Source of the DNA: Entrophospora sp. SA101
Lineage: Eukaryota; Glomeromycota; Glomeromycetes; Entrophosporales; Entrophosporaceae
Reading direction: 5' to 3'
Assembly: GCA_958430865.1 (NCBI GenBank)
Contig: CAUDNR010000070.1
Coordinates: forward strand, 14,960 to 27,082
Length of the DNA: 12,123 nucleotides
Shown here one piece after another: positions 8,800-12,123 of the stretch (position 1 is its first letter; each line of letters opens with the position of its first letter). Under the pieces are notes generated by a model. That model did no database searches. It was not told where the DNA came from and was given only the letters and a program-made list of their open reading frames with translations. The translations under genes were made by a program, and so were the position numbers.

Positions 8800-9192
8800 C
8801 ACAATATAGTACAAACAAAATATTGTATGAATTACCCATTTTTAGATGATAACAAGTTTATCAACAAGATTACAACATTAGGGTCAGAATGTTTTGATCA
8901 ACACCCAGATAATCAATCGGTTGAATTCAATTTTGATAATTGAATAATTGAATATTGAATAATCTAGCTCATTAGAATAATCGGAAAACCTTTATTATTA
9001 TTATTATTATTATCATCATCAATTTACTAGTGTGAGGAGATAAAATGTGACAAAGAAGTAAACCGATAAATCAATTTATCAGTTTATTTTTTCTGTAGCA
9101 CAAACTGGAGGATTAGAATAATAATAAAAGGTTGCACCTAATCCGGGCTGGGTTGGGTCTCATTGCAGGCCTTCATTTTGCTTTTTGAAATT
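8800..9192. other. gene-free AT-rich stretch with simple repeats
   Basis: No gene is seen. The stretch holds an ATTGAATA-like run (about 8920-8965), a TTA triplet run (8992-9012) running into TCA units, and a short palindrome GATAAATC/AATTTATC near 9065-9080. Confidence 0.5.
8992..9012. repeat. (TTA)7 microsatellite
   Basis: Seven TTA units are followed by TCATCATC. The tract is non-coding here. Confidence 0.85.
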
Positions 9193-9197
9193 TTTAG

Positions 9198-9330
9198 AAA
9201 TCGTATCTCAATGAGATTTCTCAAATTACTTTTCGAACTTCTGTAAATATCCCGAAATTTCGTCCCATTCACATTGCCTTTCGGAGCTTTTGTAACCATA
9301 TCCCAACAGGATTTCTTAGTTCTAGCAGAC
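9198..9330. repeat. imperfect tandem repeat with a unit of about 49 bp
   Basis: Three related copies are visible. The first runs from about 9198 to 9246, the second from 9247 to 9295 and a partial third from 9296 to about 9330. Shared blocks are TTTCG(A/G)(A/G)CTT(C/T)TGTAA at copy ends and ATATCCC or TATCTCAA near copy starts, followed by a (G/A)ATTTC block. Copies have diverged considerably. The motif looks like a dispersed genomic repeat captured in tandem; that last point is inference. Confidence 0.5.
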
Positions 9331-9891
9331 AGCCTACTACATCCATCTACTTTTTTTTACGGAGTATATTTTCAGTTTGGTGGCTAATTTAACACATGAA
9401 AGATAATATATAAATCAATTATCATTAATTCAAGATTACTTTTATCATAGCATAGCTAAAACAACGAGTTATAGACTAATAACACTATTTTTTGAAAAAA
9501 ATTTGTTGTTGTTGATCAACTAGAATGACAAGTGACGATAACTACCATTCTTTTAATAATCGTAAATAATAACACTTATCCAGTGATGTCTGCGATTTGT
9601 TTTTCTCTTTCTCTTAAGTTTTTAAAGACATTTTTAAATTTTATTCAAGAAAAAAATATCAAAATCGTTTGTTTTTTTGAAAACAATCAATTTTGACAGG
9701 GCCCAAGACAAGTAAACGTGAATGTTGTTTGGTATGGTATGGTTTTAAATAAGAAGCGTTAATAACCAACCAAAGTGCCTTTTTTTTATTGTATTGGTTT
9801 ATAAATATTGTTATAAATCAACATCCGATTACAATAGATATCTTTTATTGAAATCAAAATATGGAGTAATAATAAGAATCTCTATCAAGAT
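9331..9891. other. gene-free stretch
   Basis: No coding frame with family-like sequence and no RNA gene are seen. It contains scattered T and A runs and a TGGTATGGTATGG motif near 9730. Confidence 0.45.
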
Positions 9892-9978
9892 AACAAATGT
9901 AGTGATGTTGGCCGATAGAAAACCCTTAGCCGGCTAAGCCGATAAATTTCTTAGCCGGCTAACATCACTAAACAAATG
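9892..9978. mobile_element. 71-bp hAT-type MITE with 8-bp target-site duplication
   Basis: The element spans 9900-9970. Its ends are inverted repeats starting TAGTGATGTT, with 14 of the first 15 bases matching between the ends (TAGTGATGTTGGCCG against TAGTGATGTTAGCCG). It is bounded by the identical 8-mer AACAAATG at 9892-9899 and 9971-9978. An 8-bp duplication and TAGNG-type termini are hallmarks of hAT elements. It encodes nothing and must move in trans. Inside are two copies of the palindrome TTAGCCGGCTAA (9926-9937 and 9951-9962) and two GCCGATA motifs. The perfect duplication suggests a fairly recent insertion. A hAT transposase relic lies about 330 bp downstream, but I see no proof that it was the partner. 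Confidence 0.85.
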
Positions 9979-10298
9979 ATTGGAGGTGTGTTTGCTTTTC
10001 GTAACTGTTATTAATAAAAGGAAGCATCGAGGGTTAAGAAAGGCAACACGACAGTTGAATATGGGATGGAAAACGGCATTTGGACGATTCGAAAAACAAT
10101 TCAATATGTGACATTTGATTATCGGAAATTTACAAACGCTGAAGCACATATGCTACTTTAAACATATTACAGTCATTCCCATGTTCCTCATGTACACAAG
10201 GCTAATATCTGAGAAATTGAAATTTTAGAGAAAGACTTAAAAAAAAATCAAGACATCAAAAAACCAATTAGCATTTTAGGATTAAAATAAAATAATTA
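9979..10298. other. stretch between the MITE and the hAT relic, no gene seen
   Basis: The sequence is less AT-biased than its surroundings, and could be more heavily decayed transposase sequence, but I can align no motif. A 71-codon minus-strand frame at 9934-10149 overlaps the MITE and is not credible. Confidence 0.35.
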
Positions 10299-10720
10299 AT
10301 GCATTATATAGTTCTTTCTGTGAATAGGACTTTTGGACTCTATTTGATTCCGAGGTTTAAATCATTAAGATTTACATTAGGTCGTTATGATATGGCATAT
10401 AAATATATCAGAAGAAGTTAAGTAAATTGAAGAAAAAAGACTAAATTTAGATTTGAGAAAATCATCCATCACAAAATACCATTTTTGACGAATTATTAGA
10501 TACTACACAACAAATCAGTTATGACGAATTGGCAAGATAGCGAATGAAAGGAATGATTTGCCGATTCTTGCAATGTTAGCAAATAAATATCTATGCTCAA
10601 GTGCAACAACATCTGTTACATCGGAAAGATTATTTTCTGATGTTATTATAAATGAAAGAAATAGATTGTCACCTGAAACTGTTTCTGAATTATGAAGACA
10701 TTTTCTATTTTTGATTAAAA
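10299..10720 (+). pseudogene. hAT transposase C-terminal relic, three frames
   Basis: Three consecutive plus-strand segments give recognisable hAT transposase sequence. Segment one (10299-10421) contains GLYLIPRFKSLRFTL and DMAYKYIRRS, matching the hAT LDPRFKxL region. Segment two (about 10481-10540) contains IFDELLDTTQQISYDELAR before a TAG. Segment three (10525-10695) contains NDLPILAMLANKYLCSSATT, SVTSERLFSD and NERNRLSPETVSEL, the C-terminal dimerisation domain with its SER-x-FS and NRLSPETV signatures. Frames differ between segments, and stops lie at 10419, 10537 and 10693; after the last, RHFLFLIK continues the usual C-terminal run. The N-terminal zinc finger and most of the catalytic core are not visible. 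The copy cannot encode an active enzyme. Confidence 0.75.
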
Positions 10721-11295
10721 TAATTATATCAATATTTATATAATATTCAATAAAGAGTTATGAATTTATTCTGAATGTTGATTCCTGAATTTCAGCTGGC
10801 TGACGCCATTCAGCAAGACAAATAAAGTAATACTTCAACAACAATTCAGATAGCAGAATTATTACTAATTTTTCATTTTTCGACTAGCGTATATAAAGAA
10901 TTGAAAAATATTACTATATTTTATAAAAGTATGATATTTTAATTATAACTATTATCTTATAATTAAAGGTAATTACCAATTGAAAGGTTTTATATTTATT
11001 TATTTATTAGAGAAGAAGAGGATAAGAGGTTAAACAATTTATGATACATGTTTGGCAATTGGTATTTTGATAACTATTGATTTGTTCATATGGATGTCGT
11101 ATAGTAATAGAAGCAAATGAAAAAAAAATTTCGATATTTTTTATAAGAATGGGCCTGAAAAAACTAGTTTAGTAATATTGTTTCTCTGCCGGTTTTTGAT
11201 AGAGAACTCCCCATATGGGACATGTGAACATTTTCAGGGTTCAAGGTTCAATCATCACAAACATAATAATAATAATCGATAAACCGGATATAATA
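10721..11295. other. gene-free stretch downstream of the hAT relic
   Basis: No intact gene and no clear terminal inverted repeat for the hAT relic are found here. There is a small GC-richer palindromic patch around 10790-10815 (CAGCTGGCTGACGCC). Short frames near 11040-11170 show no family resemblance. Confidence 0.4.
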
Positions 11296-11688
11296 AACCG
11301 GTTTTATTATTAAACTTTATGTAAAGAGTCTGTGCTAAATATAAAGCATTTATCAAATTCTCTGTCATCATTTCAAACAAAAACAATAACTAAAATGTAT
11401 GTATATCAAGGTTGGGAGGCGAAAATATTTTGGAGTGTAAAAAGTATTTCGTCAAAAAAAACTTTGGATTGATTAATCACATATAAATCACTATTACTTT
11501 ATTTTATTAGTTATGAATTTTGCTTCATATAAAATTTCATATTAATATACTATTATTATGGTAAGTAATGTAAATACTTGCATGTAATTATTGTGCTATA
11601 AGCAACAAGTTTTGACTTGGAGAACAAATAATTAAATAACTTTTGCTTTCATTTGATTGATATATTCCCCACAAAATTAAAACCGGTT
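11296..11688. repeat. 11-bp inverted repeats AACCGGTTTTA bounding about 390 bp
   Basis: AACCGGTTTTA at 11296-11306 is matched by its reverse complement at 11678-11688. Further AAACCGG copies lie at about 11281, and a direct copy of ATTAAAACCGGT lies at 11706-11717. The interior (11307-11677) contains no gene. This could be a degraded small inverted-repeat element, but no convincing target-site duplication borders it. Confidence 0.3.
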
Positions 11689-11814
11689 CTAATTTTGAAA
11701 AGGTGATTAAAACCGGTCCCAACCTCTATTCTGAGGGAATCACTTCCTGGTGCGAAAATGATCTTTGAGATTCAGCTAGTTGATCTATAAATAAAATTTC
11801 GGTCGTCGTCCTTG

Positions 11815-12046
11815 TAGTTTTTGCGGTAGGGAGAGATTCAGTATGGTATAACTCTTGCAGAACGTATGGTATGGCCCATATTTTTCCATTCCAAGTCACA
11901 CAAAATTTTATTCTAAAATCCTTTTTTGGTGGGTGTGAAGGAAAGCATGTTAGATTTAAGCATTGGTATACAATACTTATACAATACCATACAATACTTT
12001 CTGCAAGAGTTACACCATACTGAATGTCCCTATACTCTAGTTTTTG
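11815..12046. mobile_element. 214-bp inverted-repeat element flanked by 9-bp direct repeats
   Basis: A 27-bp arm at 11836-11862, starting ATTCAGTATGGTATAACTCT, is matched in reverse complement at 11999-12025 with one mismatch. The match extends outward through AGGGA with a two-base gap. The 9-mer TAGTTTTTG occurs at 11815-11823 and again at 12038-12046, which would bound an element of 11824-12037. A 9-bp duplication would suit a Mutator-like (MULE) non-autonomous element. The termini beyond AGGGA are not well matched, and the TAGGGA ends are also hAT-like, so the superfamily is unsure. No coding sequence is present. Confidence 0.6.
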
Positions 12047-12123
12047 TTAAGGGTAGGGGGAATCACGTGTCAATTTATATGTAGATCGGCGGCTCAAAAA
12101 TTTGAATTATAGAAGTTGCATAA

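Noticed and set aside
11230..11260. GGTTCAAGGTTCAATC resembling a tRNA B box
   Set aside because: It lacks the trailing CC of the B box, and no matching A box or cloverleaf stems could be drawn around it.
11827..12032. Treating the 214-bp element as a hAT because its ends can be read TAGGGA
   Set aside because: The 8-mers flanking those ends do not match, whereas a perfect 9-mer lies slightly further out.
1..12123. CRISPR arrays, rRNA, tRNA genes, bacterial-style operons
   Set aside because: No regularly spaced identical repeats, no rRNA-like or tRNA-like folds, and the genes are intron-rich eukaryotic genes.

Overview
The window looks like AT-rich nuclear DNA from a filamentous or early-diverging fungus. 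Genes carry many short introns (about 65-120 bp) with GTAAGT/GTATGT-type donors and TAG/AAG acceptors, plus long Asn, Ser and Asp homopolymers. This is most consistent with an arbuscular-mycorrhizal (Glomeromycotina) genome such as Rhizophagus; that placement is an inference from style and gene content, not a search result. Exon structures were rebuilt by hand by joining reading frames across splice sites and checking that intron phases agree.

Layout. Positions 1-1182 hold repeat-rich DNA, a 19-31 bp minisatellite and decayed minus-strand reading frames. Positions 1863-4548 (minus) hold an 11-exon USP10/Ubp3-type ubiquitin protease with a complete catalytic domain but no start codon. Positions 4421-5535 (plus) hold the middle of a SET-domain protein methyltransferase (SETD6/RKM4/Rubisco-LSMT class). 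Positions 5589-7228 (minus) hold MUS81, complete from its start to the middle of the nuclease domain and then broken off. Positions 7975-8747 (minus) hold a small LamG/concanavalin A-like protein. From about 8800 to the end I see no intact gene: there are tandem repeats, a hAT transposase relic in three frames, a 71-bp hAT-type MITE with a perfect 8-bp target-site duplication, and a 214-bp inverted-repeat element flanked by 9-bp direct repeats.

The main observation is that three adjacent genes are broken at two points. USP and SET both lose their 5' ends inside a perfect (GAT)26 tract at 4421-4498. SET and MUS81 both lose their 3' ends next to a T/A homopolymer tract at about 5565-5600. The roughly 1.1-kb SET fragment therefore sits between two unrelated broken genes. 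A repeat-driven assembly mis-join or a real rearrangement could explain this; mis-assembly is the simpler reading. The genes share no obvious pathway (deubiquitination, protein methylation, structure-specific DNA cleavage, carbohydrate or protein binding).
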